Shown: one piece after another, positions 1 to 8,507 of the stretch
How the letters are laid out: every line of letters starts with the position of its first letter
Numbering within the stretch: the first letter of the stretch is position 1
Source: a virus
Length of the DNA: 45,223 nucleotides
IMG/VR virus record: IMGVR_UViG_3300025120_009907
Span: 1-45,223 of that record
Direction: 5' to 3' (one strand)
Program-made: the position numbers and the translations under genes
The notes under the pieces: generated by a model
Told to the model about the DNA's origin: nothing
The model's input: the letters and a program-made list of their open reading frames with translations, nothing else
The model's database searches: none

Positions 1-1118
1 TGTTTTGGTGTGGCAAGAGGTTCCATGTATGCAAGTGCTTCGTCAATGAGTGTGTGTAGCAGTTCTTTAGGCAGTGCTAGTGGACTTAGGATCTCATCAT
101 TGCTGAAAGTAAACATGACTTTCGTCAATATTTCTGTGTCCAACTCTCTGCTTAAATCAAACATGTTTTTAAGTTCTAATAAACCAGGCATTGTTATTGT
201 GTAATCTAATCTCATCTCTCTGGTTGTCTTTGCAACTGCCATTCCTTCTTTGAAGTTGCGTAACCACTGTTCATAGTTTAATCCGTCTCTGACGTACTCT
301 CCAACTTCTCCTGTACCGTCTAGTGATGAACATATCTGCCAGTCCTGGAACTGTGGCAGTAAGTCAAACAGTTTGATCCCTTTGAATGACGTCCTACTTA
401 GATTCGTGTTGTATCTCACATACACTTCTTTTGCGAATCCTAGTTCTATAATCCTCTGCATGGCTTTCCAGTGCATATCCCACATCAGGGGTTCTCCACC
501 GCACCAGTATATTTCTTTTATTGTTTTTGTTTCTACTGCTTCAACAAACTCTTGTACAACCTGTGTGTCTTGGAACTTTATTATTTGTTCTCTTAAAGGT
601 GACGCCATCCATGGAGAGTCTTCTTTATTCCATGATTTGTTCTTTCTAGATTCTGCTTCCCAACTACTACTCAACATGTCGCCACACATTCTACATTTGA
701 AGTTGCATAGGTTATTGAACCTGTAATCAAAACTGATAGTTTGCATTGTGGTTGCACCGGTCTCATCTGTGCTGTCGTATGCTTCATCCACCCTATTATT
801 GAACAACTGATTCCAATATGATCTGTATACATCTGTGTTTAACAGTTTGTGATCACATACTTGACATTCTGACAGTTCCTCACCTGCCATCATACGCAAT
901 CTCACTGATCGCATGTGATCTGAATTCCAGTGTTCTTTCAGTGTCAGTGGTTTGTATTCCTTGGCATCGTTGCCCGTGTCTATGTACTGTTTGAAACTCT
1001 GTGCAGGTTCTCTGGATGCACAACACATACGTCTTTCTGTCTGGGGAGACAGGTACGTGTGCGTCCATGGCGCCATACAGAATGTTTTGTTTCCTTCAGA
1101 TGGTTTAATTCTTTTCAT
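1..1118 (-). CDS. Radical SAM protein with N-terminal twitch-like cysteine module (3' end outside window)
   Basis: The frame is open from the ATG at 1118 to the window edge (372 codons read), so the C-terminus is missing. The start overlaps the end of the upstream gene by 14 bases. The core radical SAM motif CNFKCRMC places C138, C142 and C145, which should bind the [4Fe-4S] cluster that reductively cleaves S-adenosylmethionine. The SAM-binding GGEP follows in YWCGGEPLM. Before the core lie C14 (in FCMAPW), C33, C85 and C88, a spacing shared by the three paralogues in this operon and resembling the auxiliary-cluster ligands of twitch/SPASM domains, here N-terminal. It is most like the gene at 1105-2397. 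Substrate unknown. The family call is firm; the reaction is not inferable from sequence. Confidence 0.88.
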   Translation of the reverse strand, partial: MKRIKPSEGNKTFCMAPWTHTYLSPQTERRMCCASREPAQSFKQYIDTGNDAKEYKPLTLKEHWNSDHMRSVRLRMMAGEELSECQVCDHKLLNTDVYRSYWNQLFNNRVDEAYDSTDETGATTMQTISFDYRFNNLCNFKCRMCGDMLSSSWEAESRKNKSWNKEDSPWMASPLREQIIKFQDTQVVQEFVEAVETKTIKEIYWCGGEPLMWDMHWKAMQRIIELGFAKEVYVRYNTNLSRTSFKGIKLFDLLPQFQDWQICSSLDGTGEVGEYVRDGLNYEQWLRNFKEGMAVAKTTREMRLDYTITMPGLLELKNMFDLSRELDTEILTKVMFTFSNDEILSPLALPKELLHTLIDEALAYMEPLATPK

Positions 1119-2397
1119 ACTGTGCAAATAAATCTTTCCATTCAGGAAACACATCAGTAAAATTTTCATCTCTGATTTTATCGTACTTTCTTGTTTCCCC
1201 AACAAATGTTGGTAAGTGACGACTCATGTCTTTCTTGTTCATCCAGTCTAGTGCAGATTCGAATCCTTTGGATGCTCTTGTTAAGTGATCCTGTGATTTT
1301 AACCATTCTATATGTTCTTTATATTTTGCAGTAACTTTTTCTTTTTCATTCTGAGGTAATAGATCCATACGTTGCCACAGAGGATATTGCAGTAGGTTAA
1401 AATTGAAATCTTGAGGTTTAATGAATCCTTTTTCTACCCAACTCTTATGGAAGTCTAAAACGTGTAAGCAATTCGATAATCCAACTGTTGCACTAATATA
1501 AAAATCCACTTGTGGACATACTGCTAACATACGTTTCCTATTGGCCACTGTTTCTTCCCATACAGTGCCTTTACGCATAAGTTCTGCTCTTGGTCCTTCT
1601 GCGTCCAAACTTGCACCGATCGAAACGGAATCAAACTTGTTCCATAATTCAAATATGTCTGTGCCTTTGAATGTAGACTTACTGAAATTTGTGTTGTAGA
1701 TCAATCTCACATGGTACATTTTACGTTTGTCTAATTCTTTTAAAATACGTAAATGCTCTTCCATGATTATTGGTTCACCGCCTGCAAAGTAAAACTGTTC
1801 CACATGATCAAACTGTTTCAACAACTGATCCCATATGTCGTTACTATTCCTACCTGCTTTCATTATCTTTGCGTGGTTAGGCGGAGCACCTGTAAGTTTT
1901 TTATGGTCCTCATACCAGTTCGAACTGAACCAAGTACCACAACTCCTGCAAGCCATGTTGCATAAGTTTGAGAAACGTATATCCCAATACTTTATCATGA
2001 AGTCTGCTGTGCCGTCTGGTTTGGTGTTCTCTGTCATGCTAATGTTGTGTCCAAAGTGTTTGTTTGAACTTAGACGCAGTGAGAAGAAACCTGAATCTTC
2101 TTGGTCATAGCATTTGATACATTCCCTAGATTTCTTATTGGCTAACATGTTCAAACGCATCTGTTTCATCTTGTCGCCGTTGAACACTTCTTCCATTGAT
2201 TGTTCGTTTACATTGCCAACGTGCAATTTGTCAAAGGCAAAACAACAAGGATATGCCCTGCCATCTGGAAATGCGTGTAGGTGCATCCATGGCAACATGC
2301 AGAACGTTTCACTCTCAATCAACAACTCCTTTTCCCTAGGAGTCATGTCTTTAATTTTTAGTTTCTCGGGCTCTTTCGCCCCATACTCATATGCCAC
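1105..2397 (-). CDS. Radical SAM protein with N-terminal SPASM/twitch-like module
   Basis: 430 residues. The start is a GTG at 2397, preceded by a TAGGAG-type ribosome site about 9 bases upstream and overlapping the previous gene's stop. The N-terminal part has C33 (FCMLPW), C51/C52 (AYPCC), then GNVNEQSMEEVF and C93-x2-C96, which follows the usual SPASM pattern. The radical SAM core follows: C146, C150, C153 (CNMACRSC) and AGGEP at about 205-209. SPASM modules normally follow the core, so this is the N-twitch arrangement that I recall from phage radical SAM proteins. These enzymes often modify peptides, but cofactor or sugar substrates are equally possible. No precursor peptide is recognisable beside it. 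Confidence 0.9.
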   Translation of the reverse strand: MAYEYGAKEPEKLKIKDMTPREKELLIESETFCMLPWMHLHAFPDGRAYPCCFAFDKLHVGNVNEQSMEEVFNGDKMKQMRLNMLANKKSRECIKCYDQEDSGFFSLRLSSNKHFGHNISMTENTKPDGTADFMIKYWDIRFSNLCNMACRSCGTWFSSNWYEDHKKLTGAPPNHAKIMKAGRNSNDIWDQLLKQFDHVEQFYFAGGEPIIMEEHLRILKELDKRKMYHVRLIYNTNFSKSTFKGTDIFELWNKFDSVSIGASLDAEGPRAELMRKGTVWEETVANRKRMLAVCPQVDFYISATVGLSNCLHVLDFHKSWVEKGFIKPQDFNFNLLQYPLWQRMDLLPQNEKEKVTAKYKEHIEWLKSQDHLTRASKGFESALDWMNKKDMSRHLPTFVGETRKYDKIRDENFTDVFPEWKDLFAQYEKN

Positions 2398-3730
2398 GGT
2401 ACCATTCTCCTATTATTGGGAAAGTCTTTTCAAAGTCCTTTCCGGAACGTTTGTCGTATTGACTGTAAAATGCTTTAAAGTCTTTCTGTAGTTTACTCTG
2501 TTCGGCCGCCCCTGCGTGTGGGGTCTTCACAACATCTAGGTAGTCGATTAGTCTCTGTGTTTGATTAATCTCCATGTGTTCTAAATGCTGTTCATTACTA
2601 TTTAAAAACTTTACCAAGTCCCCTTTAAATTTATTTCTCAGGTCGTCCGGTAGTACAAGCGGTGATTGGAAGCTCGGGAACCTCAATATGTTCAATGTGA
2701 AGTTGACCTCCGGACCATACACTTTACTTGCACTCTTGAACCATACCATTCTTTCCAACAGTTGCGGTAGTGACTCCAAACACAGTGCATTTATGGTACA
2801 CATGTTATGGATCGCACGTGGAACTTTGTCCACCATCATGTGTAAGAAATTTGAGAACCATTCGCCATAATCTAATCCATCCCTGATGTATTCTGCTTGT
2901 CCAAATGTTGCTTCACAACTAGTGTACAATTCAAAGTTATCAAACTTCTTTAATTTTGTTTTGAATCTATCGATAATGCTCTGCTTTGCACCTAGGTTAG
3001 AATTAATTGCAAGGGTCATATTAGGATTCATTTTGTCACCTTGTGTTTCTATCCAATCCAACAGTCTCCACAGGTTTGGACTCATCATGGGTTCCCCGCC
3101 TGTTATTCTTAACTCATCCAGGCTCTTGTGTAGGTCTGTTTCCCACCATTTATAAAATGCTTCCACGTATGGATTTGTCTCATCCTTCTTGTACGGCTCT
3201 GCACTTTCATGACTGTGGGTGAAGTGATTACGTCCATCTGTTGCCATTCCTACGTATGGTCCTTGCCTCTTGATATTGTTTGCCCAAGTGGAACTGAACG
3301 CAGGATTACAATATGTACAAGCAAAATTACAGGTCCTATCAAATGCTATTTCTAATGTTTTAAGATTTACATCTGTGTCAGCATCAGTTTTGTGTGCATA
3401 ATCTAATGCTTCGTTTGTAAATATTTTTGATTTGTATACCCTATCACTGATGTTATCTCTATTGATATCTTCTATCTTCCAGCAGTACTCACAACCTTTT
3501 GGTCTGTCTCCACACTGCATCTGCTTACGTTCTGCTTTCTTCTGTACTGTGTTGTGTATTGCACTTGGATTTGTTTTTATTGCTTCTAGATCAATCTTGT
3601 GCGGAAGTGGATGGTGACAACTTGTGGTCATGCCACTGCCCAACCATATAGTTGCGTTGTACCACTTGGCTCCGCAGAAACTTGCACTTTTTGGATCTAG
3701 TATTTGTTTCTTATATTCAAGATCGTCCAT
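2387..3730 (-). CDS. Radical SAM protein, second subtype, N-terminal cysteine module
   Basis: 447 residues; the ATG lies 14 bases inside the end of the preceding SGNH gene, with AAAGGA just upstream. Radical SAM core: C134, C138, C141 (CNFACTYC) and GGEP at 211-214. N-terminal ligand set: C19 (FCGAKW), C38 (SCHHP), C80 and C83 (GCEYCWK). It pairs closely with the gene at 4450-5820: both share the order FC/MC-x-AKW, SC-x-HP, NP-x-A-x-HNT, RP-x-GC-x-YCWK-x-ED, then the core and a GGEPMM motif. The pair therefore looks like one duplicated subtype and the two left-hand genes another. The reaction is unknown. Overlapping junctions imply translation coupled with its neighbours. Confidence 0.9.
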   Translation of the reverse strand: MDDLEYKKQILDPKSASFCGAKWYNATIWLGSGMTTSCHHPLPHKIDLEAIKTNPSAIHNTVQKKAERKQMQCGDRPKGCEYCWKIEDINRDNISDRVYKSKIFTNEALDYAHKTDADTDVNLKTLEIAFDRTCNFACTYCNPAFSSTWANNIKRQGPYVGMATDGRNHFTHSHESAEPYKKDETNPYVEAFYKWWETDLHKSLDELRITGGEPMMSPNLWRLLDWIETQGDKMNPNMTLAINSNLGAKQSIIDRFKTKLKKFDNFELYTSCEATFGQAEYIRDGLDYGEWFSNFLHMMVDKVPRAIHNMCTINALCLESLPQLLERMVWFKSASKVYGPEVNFTLNILRFPSFQSPLVLPDDLRNKFKGDLVKFLNSNEQHLEHMEINQTQRLIDYLDVVKTPHAGAAEQSKLQKDFKAFYSQYDKRSGKDFEKTFPIIGEWYRGI

Positions 3731-4457
3731 CTTTTCCTTTAAAGTAATTTTTTAATTTGTTGTATTCGTCTTCTGGACAAAGTATGTCACTCTTAAACAT
3801 CATGTCCTTAACCCAGTGGTAGTGTGCTATAGGCGGTGGATGAGATTCTCCTGGGATATAATATTGTTTATAGTTATCTTCAGCAAACTCCCACAGGCCT
3901 TGCCTATCTTTGTAGAACAAGAACTTGGCCCAATCGATTGTGTTGTACAATGCACGTTCACCCTCACTGTAAAATTCATCACGTAAGACATCCTTGTTGA
4001 ATACCATCATAGTATATGGTATTTCCTTTTTGTCTAACAACAACTGTGTCCTTAGAATGTGTTCTAATGTCCTGTAATATTGATGTTCTTCATCCCAGAA
4101 GTGTCTCCTGTAATATTCGTGTTTATCCTTTTCAGGGTGTCCACCATACCATGTGCTCCATTGAAAACTTTCGTCCCATACATGATATGTCTGACGTCCT
4201 TTGAGTTCATCTGCTTCCCTATCTTTTGTGATCACTTCGTACCTGTCTGTGCCTGACCACATGATGTACATGTGATATATCTGTGTGTGTTTCATGGCAC
4301 TGTTTATCGCCGCACGTGATATAGTCTCATTCCCTGATCCTGACCTGCCTTTATTCAACATTGTTATACCACTATCAAACCAAGGCACAAATTTGGGCCA
4401 GCATGGCCAGCCGTATCGAGTGAAACTACAACCGTGTGCTATTGTTTTGTTATGCAT
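3717..4457 (-). CDS. SGNH/GDSL-type hydrolase-like protein
   Basis: 246 residues from the ATG at 4457. A longer frame exists, but the residues before this Met are out-of-frame sequence of the upstream radical SAM gene, and ATG-to-TAA overlap is the rule in this operon. The N-terminus IAHGCSFTRYGWP resembles SGNH block I, with Ser as the candidate nucleophile. NKGRSGSGNETI resembles the Gly and Asn oxyanion blocks. Near the C-terminus ESHPPPIAHYHW resembles the catalytic DxxH block (often seen as DSHP...H), with Glu in place of the first Asp. Such enzymes remove acyl groups from sugars or lipids, or transfer them. Placed between radical SAM and glycosyltransferase genes, a role in glycan acylation or deacylation is a fair guess. 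The fold call is moderate; the substrate is unknown. Confidence 0.6.
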   Translation of the reverse strand: MHNKTIAHGCSFTRYGWPCWPKFVPWFDSGITMLNKGRSGSGNETISRAAINSAMKHTQIYHMYIMWSGTDRYEVITKDREADELKGRQTYHVWDESFQWSTWYGGHPEKDKHEYYRRHFWDEEHQYYRTLEHILRTQLLLDKKEIPYTMMVFNKDVLRDEFYSEGERALYNTIDWAKFLFYKDRQGLWEFAEDNYKQYYIPGESHPPPIAHYHWVKDMMFKSDILCPEDEYNKLKNYFKGKDGRS

Positions 4458-5820
4458 TCCTACACTCCTCCCAGAACTCTTCCATCTCAGGAAAGGTGTT
4501 AAGGAACCTTGTGAGACGTCTGCGATCGTGTTCGTTAAAAAATGCGTAAAAGTCTTTTTTATGTTGCGTACTTGCGTCCGCATTTTCTCGCCAGTATGCG
4601 AGATTACGTTGCATCTTCTGGATCTCGAAGTCCTTGAATATGTGTAGGCCGTTTGCCTCACCGGAATTGTCCTGCATGTACTTGATGTTGTCCTCGTGTA
4701 TGCTCTGGTACGCTTCTGGTAGCATTGTTATCTGTTGCCATGCGGGTTGTCTCAACAGTGGCACGTCGAACCACACCCTCTGGTACGTCTTGCTGTGCTT
4801 GGTACGTAGTTCCAGTATCTTGGACAACAGTTTGTCCATGCTTGTAATACTGAGATTGTTGTAGGTGCATATGAAGGTTATTGAGTTACGTCCTGGTATA
4901 CGCTCCAGGAACTCCTCCACGTTGTCCATCATGTAGTCGAAATCCAATCCATTACGTATGTACTCCGCACGTTTACCGAATGCGTCCACACTTACGAACT
5001 GCATCATGTGTTCCACCTTCTCCTGCATACATATCTCCTGTGCCATGTTGAAGTACTTCTCTTTCAGTTTCTTGTCTGGTGGACACATATTGCTTGTGAC
5101 GTTGAGATGTAGGTCCTGTTTGGGATGGTCAATTATGTACTGGAACACCTTGTAAGTGTTGACATCCATCATGGGTTCTCCACCGGTCATACGGAAGTGC
5201 TTTAAGTTCTTGTACAGAGTTGGCCACCATTTCCAGAAAGCAGTCACATATGGGTTCTCCTCCCTGTTGGGTATGGGCTTACGTGTGCCCTGGAAGTGTT
5301 CGGGGGCATTGTGTGGGGTCGCCGTGGGATATGCTCCATACCTATCCGTTTCTTTACCCCAGGCCGTGGAGAACTGTGGCGAACAGTAACTACACTTGAA
5401 GTTACAAGCGTTGTTGAAGTTTACCTCTACGTACCTGGGGGTCCAACTTGTGGTCATTGGATTCTGTCTAATCTGCTCGAAGTCTTGCATGGCCCATGGC
5501 TCACCGGACCTGTAGTGCCTGTCTGACATCTCTCCGGTGTCCTCTAGTTTCCAGCAGTATGAACATCCATCCGGACGTTCGCCTTTGAGCATCTGTGATC
5601 TCTGTTCCAGTTTCTCTGCTGTGTTGTGCAGTGCGGCGGGGTTTTTCTTCACTGCCTCTGCGTCCATCTTGTGAAGTGGTGGATGGTAGCATGAATTAGT
5701 GAGTCCTGTGGGCAGGTGCAATGACGTTTGGTTCCACTTGGCCAGGCACATTGTGGAAGACACCTCCAACAGTTTATCTTTTGCCTTCAGGGCATCTGAT
5801 TTGTAATCACTAGTACTCAC
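4450..5820 (-). CDS. Radical SAM protein, second subtype (paralogue of the gene at 2387-3730)
   Basis: 456 residues from a GTG at 5820. This start is chosen over an upstream ATG at 5898 because AAAGGAG lies 9 bases before the GTG, the GTG only slightly overlaps the upstream stop, and homology to the paralogue begins here. Ligands counted from the GTG: N-terminal set C25 (MCLAKW), C44 (SCYHPP), C86 and C89 (GCSYCWK); radical SAM core C139, C143, C146 (CNFKCSYC); then MTGGEPMM. The C-terminal third is alpha/beta-like with no motif I recognise. Substrate unknown. Confidence 0.9.
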   Translation of the reverse strand: MSTSDYKSDALKAKDKLLEVSSTMCLAKWNQTSLHLPTGLTNSCYHPPLHKMDAEAVKKNPAALHNTAEKLEQRSQMLKGERPDGCSYCWKLEDTGEMSDRHYRSGEPWAMQDFEQIRQNPMTTSWTPRYVEVNFNNACNFKCSYCSPQFSTAWGKETDRYGAYPTATPHNAPEHFQGTRKPIPNREENPYVTAFWKWWPTLYKNLKHFRMTGGEPMMDVNTYKVFQYIIDHPKQDLHLNVTSNMCPPDKKLKEKYFNMAQEICMQEKVEHMMQFVSVDAFGKRAEYIRNGLDFDYMMDNVEEFLERIPGRNSITFICTYNNLSITSMDKLLSKILELRTKHSKTYQRVWFDVPLLRQPAWQQITMLPEAYQSIHEDNIKYMQDNSGEANGLHIFKDFEIQKMQRNLAYWRENADASTQHKKDFYAFFNEHDRRRLTRFLNTFPEMEEFWEECRNA

Positions 5821-6706
5821 GATCTTGCACTCCTTTGTTGACGTGTGGTGGCATAACGAACCTATAAAATTTGCTGTCCTCTTCGCTGTATTCGGCAATC
5901 GGCATATCTAACTGTTGTCTCAGGCTGTTGCCCCACATCTGTAATTCCGTGTCAATGTTTGACGGTTGTACAGTAGAATGGAAATAATCTGCCATTCCAT
6001 CTAGGTCGCTGACATCGAAGTCGTAGTTCTTGTGATCCACGACCGTGTAGAAACTGCCCATCCTGGCACCCAGCATGGCGAACTTGCCGTTGTCAACGTC
6101 GGCACCTATTGTGCACCACGTGGTCAGTATGCGTAGATTGGTTGGCCATATCTTTGAAAACTCATCCGGACTTATGGGTTTGCCTTTTTCGGTGCTCATC
6201 TTAACACCTTCCCTGAAACCAGCGACGAATGCCTGTTGTTGTGTGCTGTTGATCACAGTCGTTGAATAACAGTTGTGTAGATTCTCGTGTGGCACTCCCC
6301 AACAAAAGTCTATCCTGTTCTCTTCCGTTTCTGCGTTCTCGTGTGTTTTCATGTTTAAGCATGTCTCTTTTTTCCACCCGACAAGTCCACCATTGCCATA
6401 TACCAAACCATTGACATTATTCTTTGCCCTCCATCTATGCACTGCTTTCTTATTCGTCTTTGTCCAATCTAGTGTCTGTAATAGAAAACTTTCGTCTATT
6501 ATGTTGTCACCATCTACTGATATGAAGAAATCTGTTTCTGCCTTCTCCGCCGCGGCCTTGTGTGCGGAATCGAATCCAACAACACCGTCCACACGTTTTG
6601 CCCATGGCACCTTGTTCTTGAGGTCAGCCCAGTTCTGTTCCTTGTTGGGCTCCTTAAAGGAGATGTACACGAAATCTAGATCGCTTACTCTCGTTCTATC
6701 TGCCAT
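5810..6706 (-). CDS. GT-A-like glycosyltransferase
   Basis: 298 residues, with a strong ribosome site (GGAAGGAGG) 7 bases before the ATG. The N-terminal half reads like a nucleotide-sugar binding fold: an opening strand FVYISF, a WAKRV-x-GV segment, a helix, then FFISVDGDNIID with DGDN at 65-68. This is the acidic DxD-type motif that binds a metal and the sugar nucleotide. The rest is rich in Trp, Phe and Asn and has no hydrophobic signal or membrane segment, so the enzyme should be cytoplasmic. Donor and acceptor are unknown. With two further transferases next door, the operon may build or decorate a short glycan on a virion protein, DNA or the host surface. Confidence 0.62.
   Translation of the reverse strand: MADRTRVSDLDFVYISFKEPNKEQNWADLKNKVPWAKRVDGVVGFDSAHKAAAEKAETDFFISVDGDNIIDESFLLQTLDWTKTNKKAVHRWRAKNNVNGLVYGNGGLVGWKKETCLNMKTHENAETEENRIDFCWGVPHENLHNCYSTTVINSTQQQAFVAGFREGVKMSTEKGKPISPDEFSKIWPTNLRILTTWCTIGADVDNGKFAMLGARMGSFYTVVDHKNYDFDVSDLDGMADYFHSTVQPSNIDTELQMWGNSLRQQLDMPIAEYSEEDSKFYRFVMPPHVNKGVQDREY
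5830..5836 (-). promoter_or_regulatory. Ribosome binding site that fixes a GTG start
   Basis: AAAGGAG on the minus strand, 9 bases before GTG at 5820. It decides the start of the radical SAM gene ending at 4450 in favour of GTG over the in-frame ATG 78 bases upstream. Confidence 0.7.
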
Positions 6707-6987
6707 GTCTCGCCTCCTTCCACTACTGCGTTTGGCCAGTGTATATCGTTGTCCTGGAATGTATATCCTTTTGGTGCTTTCTTCAATACGCTATATCTTG
6801 TCTTTGGCTTTGGCGTGGGTTTGACCACTATCTCACCATCACGCAATATCAGGTTCTCCTCGCCGTGCTGTTGTGCCCACAATTTTTTTTCTAATGTGAC
6901 CTCATATTCCGCACCTTGTACCTTTATGAAGAACCTCTTTGATTCTCTCTTGGGCATGTTTTTCAGTGCATCAAATAATCCTGGCAT
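6685..6987 (-). CDS. Small protein of unknown function (100 residues)
   Basis: The start is the ATG at 6987 because AAGGAG lies 4 bases upstream; the longer frame to 7026 only reads through the neighbour's 3' end. The product is basic in the first third (MPKRESKRFF), has a short KPTPKPK stretch and ends acidic. It has no cysteine-rich, signal or membrane segment. It overlaps both flanking glycosyltransferase genes (17 and 22 bases), so it is probably translated with them. I do not recognise the family. An accessory subunit or an acceptor protein for the neighbouring enzymes is possible but unsupported. Confidence 0.7.
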   Translation of the reverse strand: MPGLFDALKNMPKRESKRFFIKVQGAEYEVTLEKKLWAQQHGEENLILRDGEIVVKPTPKPKTRYSVLKKAPKGYTFQDNDIHWPNAVVEGGETWQIERE

Positions 6988-7765
6988 GTAACTCCTTGTC
7001 GTGGTAGTGCCACACCCTGCTGACACGTGTCTCTCCTATGTACACAGCGTCTCCCGTCTTGTTCGGATACAGGTATTCGTTCTGGTCCTTGGTCTTTGTG
7101 GTGCCGTTGACCCCTGGTTTGTGATGTATGAACTTGAACCAATCATAATCTATCAATCCTTGTGATGTGGGATCCATGATCCTGTAAGCCAATGCGAAAA
7201 CCACATCAGTGCTAGGATATTCATCATGGCAGTTAATCAACATCCTCGTCTTCACCTCGTCCCAATTCTTCACTATGTCTCGTGCCGTGTTGTAGAATTG
7301 CTGTGCCCTGTTGCTTTGCCTGAAATACATCAGACCATTGTAGATGTTGGGCAAATGATTCCTCGTGAAAAGTTTCCTGTAAGGTGTTTCTTTTATGATA
7401 TTGTCTCTGTAATCTCTGCAATCTACACTGAACACTAGATCGTGTTGCCACAAGTGATACCACCACCAGTCGGTGTTTGCTGTCCATAACATGTCGGCCT
7501 CCAGTTTGATAGTGTGCGTGAATGGGGTCATGTCGAACGCCTTGTACTCGTTGGCCCATTTGATCTCATGCTCTGCACTGTCGTCTTGGCTGATTACTTT
7601 CACCACATCCACGTGTTCACTCTCAAACTTGCTTTTCTCATCTGTGACTACACACACCTGGTTGTTCTTATTCCAACGTTTTATGCTCTTGGCCAAGGTA
7701 ATCGATAACTCTACATAATCAGTTTTGTTGTTGTTCTGTGCGAACCATAGGAATCCCTTAGACAT
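6971..7765 (-). CDS. GT-A-like glycosyltransferase (GT8-like appearance)
   Basis: 264 residues; AAGGAG precedes the ATG at 7765. The pattern FLWFAQNN...Y-x-x-LS, then VCVVTDE, KAFDMTPF and HTIKLEADMLW (about 84-94) resembles the donor-binding half of family-8-type transferases. There the acidic stretch after an F-x-x-TP-F-x-x-T segment carries the metal ligands. The second half contains YNGLMYFR and a C-terminal VWHYH, which may contribute a histidine ligand. It shares overall layout with the next gene (7758-8507), suggesting an old duplication. No signal or membrane segment is visible. Substrate unknown. Confidence 0.6.
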   Translation of the reverse strand: MSKGFLWFAQNNNKTDYVELSITLAKSIKRWNKNNQVCVVTDEKSKFESEHVDVVKVISQDDSAEHEIKWANEYKAFDMTPFTHTIKLEADMLWTANTDWWWYHLWQHDLVFSVDCRDYRDNIIKETPYRKLFTRNHLPNIYNGLMYFRQSNRAQQFYNTARDIVKNWDEVKTRMLINCHDEYPSTDVVFALAYRIMDPTSQGLIDYDWFKFIHHKPGVNGTTKTKDQNEYLYPNKTGDAVYIGETRVSRVWHYHDKELHARII

Positions 7766-8507
7766 TGGGCATCTCCTTGTTTAACACATGAACATCTTGA
7801 TCTACTACGTAGGATATTTGATCTCCATGCTTCCATGCTACTCCATTATCTGTTATTTTAACTACCTCACAGTCTGGTGGCAGTGTTGGCAGTGCGAATG
7901 GCAACTTCTCGTATCCTGTGAATCCATTTATCTGTTGCAGTGCCATGGCGAACAGGTAATCATTACGTAGATTCTTGGCATATATCCTGTACATCTCATT
8001 GTAATACGAATAATACTGTTTGATGTATTTGACAGTGTCAAATATTTTTTTTACTCTGTCGTTTTTCTTGAACAGCAACACTGTGGCCCAGACCATGGGT
8101 ATCATGCTCCACCTTCGCTGATCAAAAATGTTCCTGCCAGTGAGATCGTATGCTGTGTCTGGTACCAGGAAGTCGTAATTAGTGCTGAATAGTTGTGCGA
8201 GATTGTCAGTGAAACAGAAATAATCTATATCCATGACCAATGTGGTGTCATAAGGAGAAAGTTCATAGGACATATGCCTATCAACATTGCGCCATTCGAA
8301 TCCGTTTTTTTTATTGCCTAGTTCTGGTTCAATAAATTTGTAATTAACAAAACCCAACGGTTTCAGTTTAGAAAATGTTTCAAAATTAGTAACAACTGTG
8401 ATCTCTGATTTGAGATTCTTCTTTACAAGCCTTACACAACGTTCTAATATCTTGTGATATTGAACATCAGCAGTGTCGAAACAGAATAATAATACACCTT
8501 TAGTCAT
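7758..8507 (-). CDS. GT-A-like glycosyltransferase
   Basis: 249 residues, with GAGGTGA upstream and the ATG sharing bases with the previous stop. The N-terminus GVLLFCFDTADVQY starts a Rossmann-like half. ITVVTNF, then ELSPYDTTLVMDIDYFCF with D93-I-D95, matches the DxD position of GT-A enzymes. MVWATVLLFKK and a late AWKHGDQ resemble the second half of the neighbour at 6971-7765. Its DNA looks more AT-rich than that of the radical SAM genes. It probably acts in the same pathway as the other two transferases. The fold is fairly clear; the reaction is unknown. Confidence 0.58.
   Translation of the reverse strand: MTKGVLLFCFDTADVQYHKILERCVRLVKKNLKSEITVVTNFETFSKLKPLGFVNYKFIEPELGNKKNGFEWRNVDRHMSYELSPYDTTLVMDIDYFCFTDNLAQLFSTNYDFLVPDTAYDLTGRNIFDQRRWSMIPMVWATVLLFKKNDRVKKIFDTVKYIKQYYSYYNEMYRIYAKNLRNDYLFAMALQQINGFTGYEKLPFALPTLPPDCEVVKITDNGVAWKHGDQISYVVDQDVHVLNKEMPNV

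Noticed and set aside
4458-4661. Longer N-terminus for the SGNH gene
   Set aside because: The extra 68 residues are arginine-rich, have no family similarity and come from the overlapping upstream radical SAM gene read in another frame.
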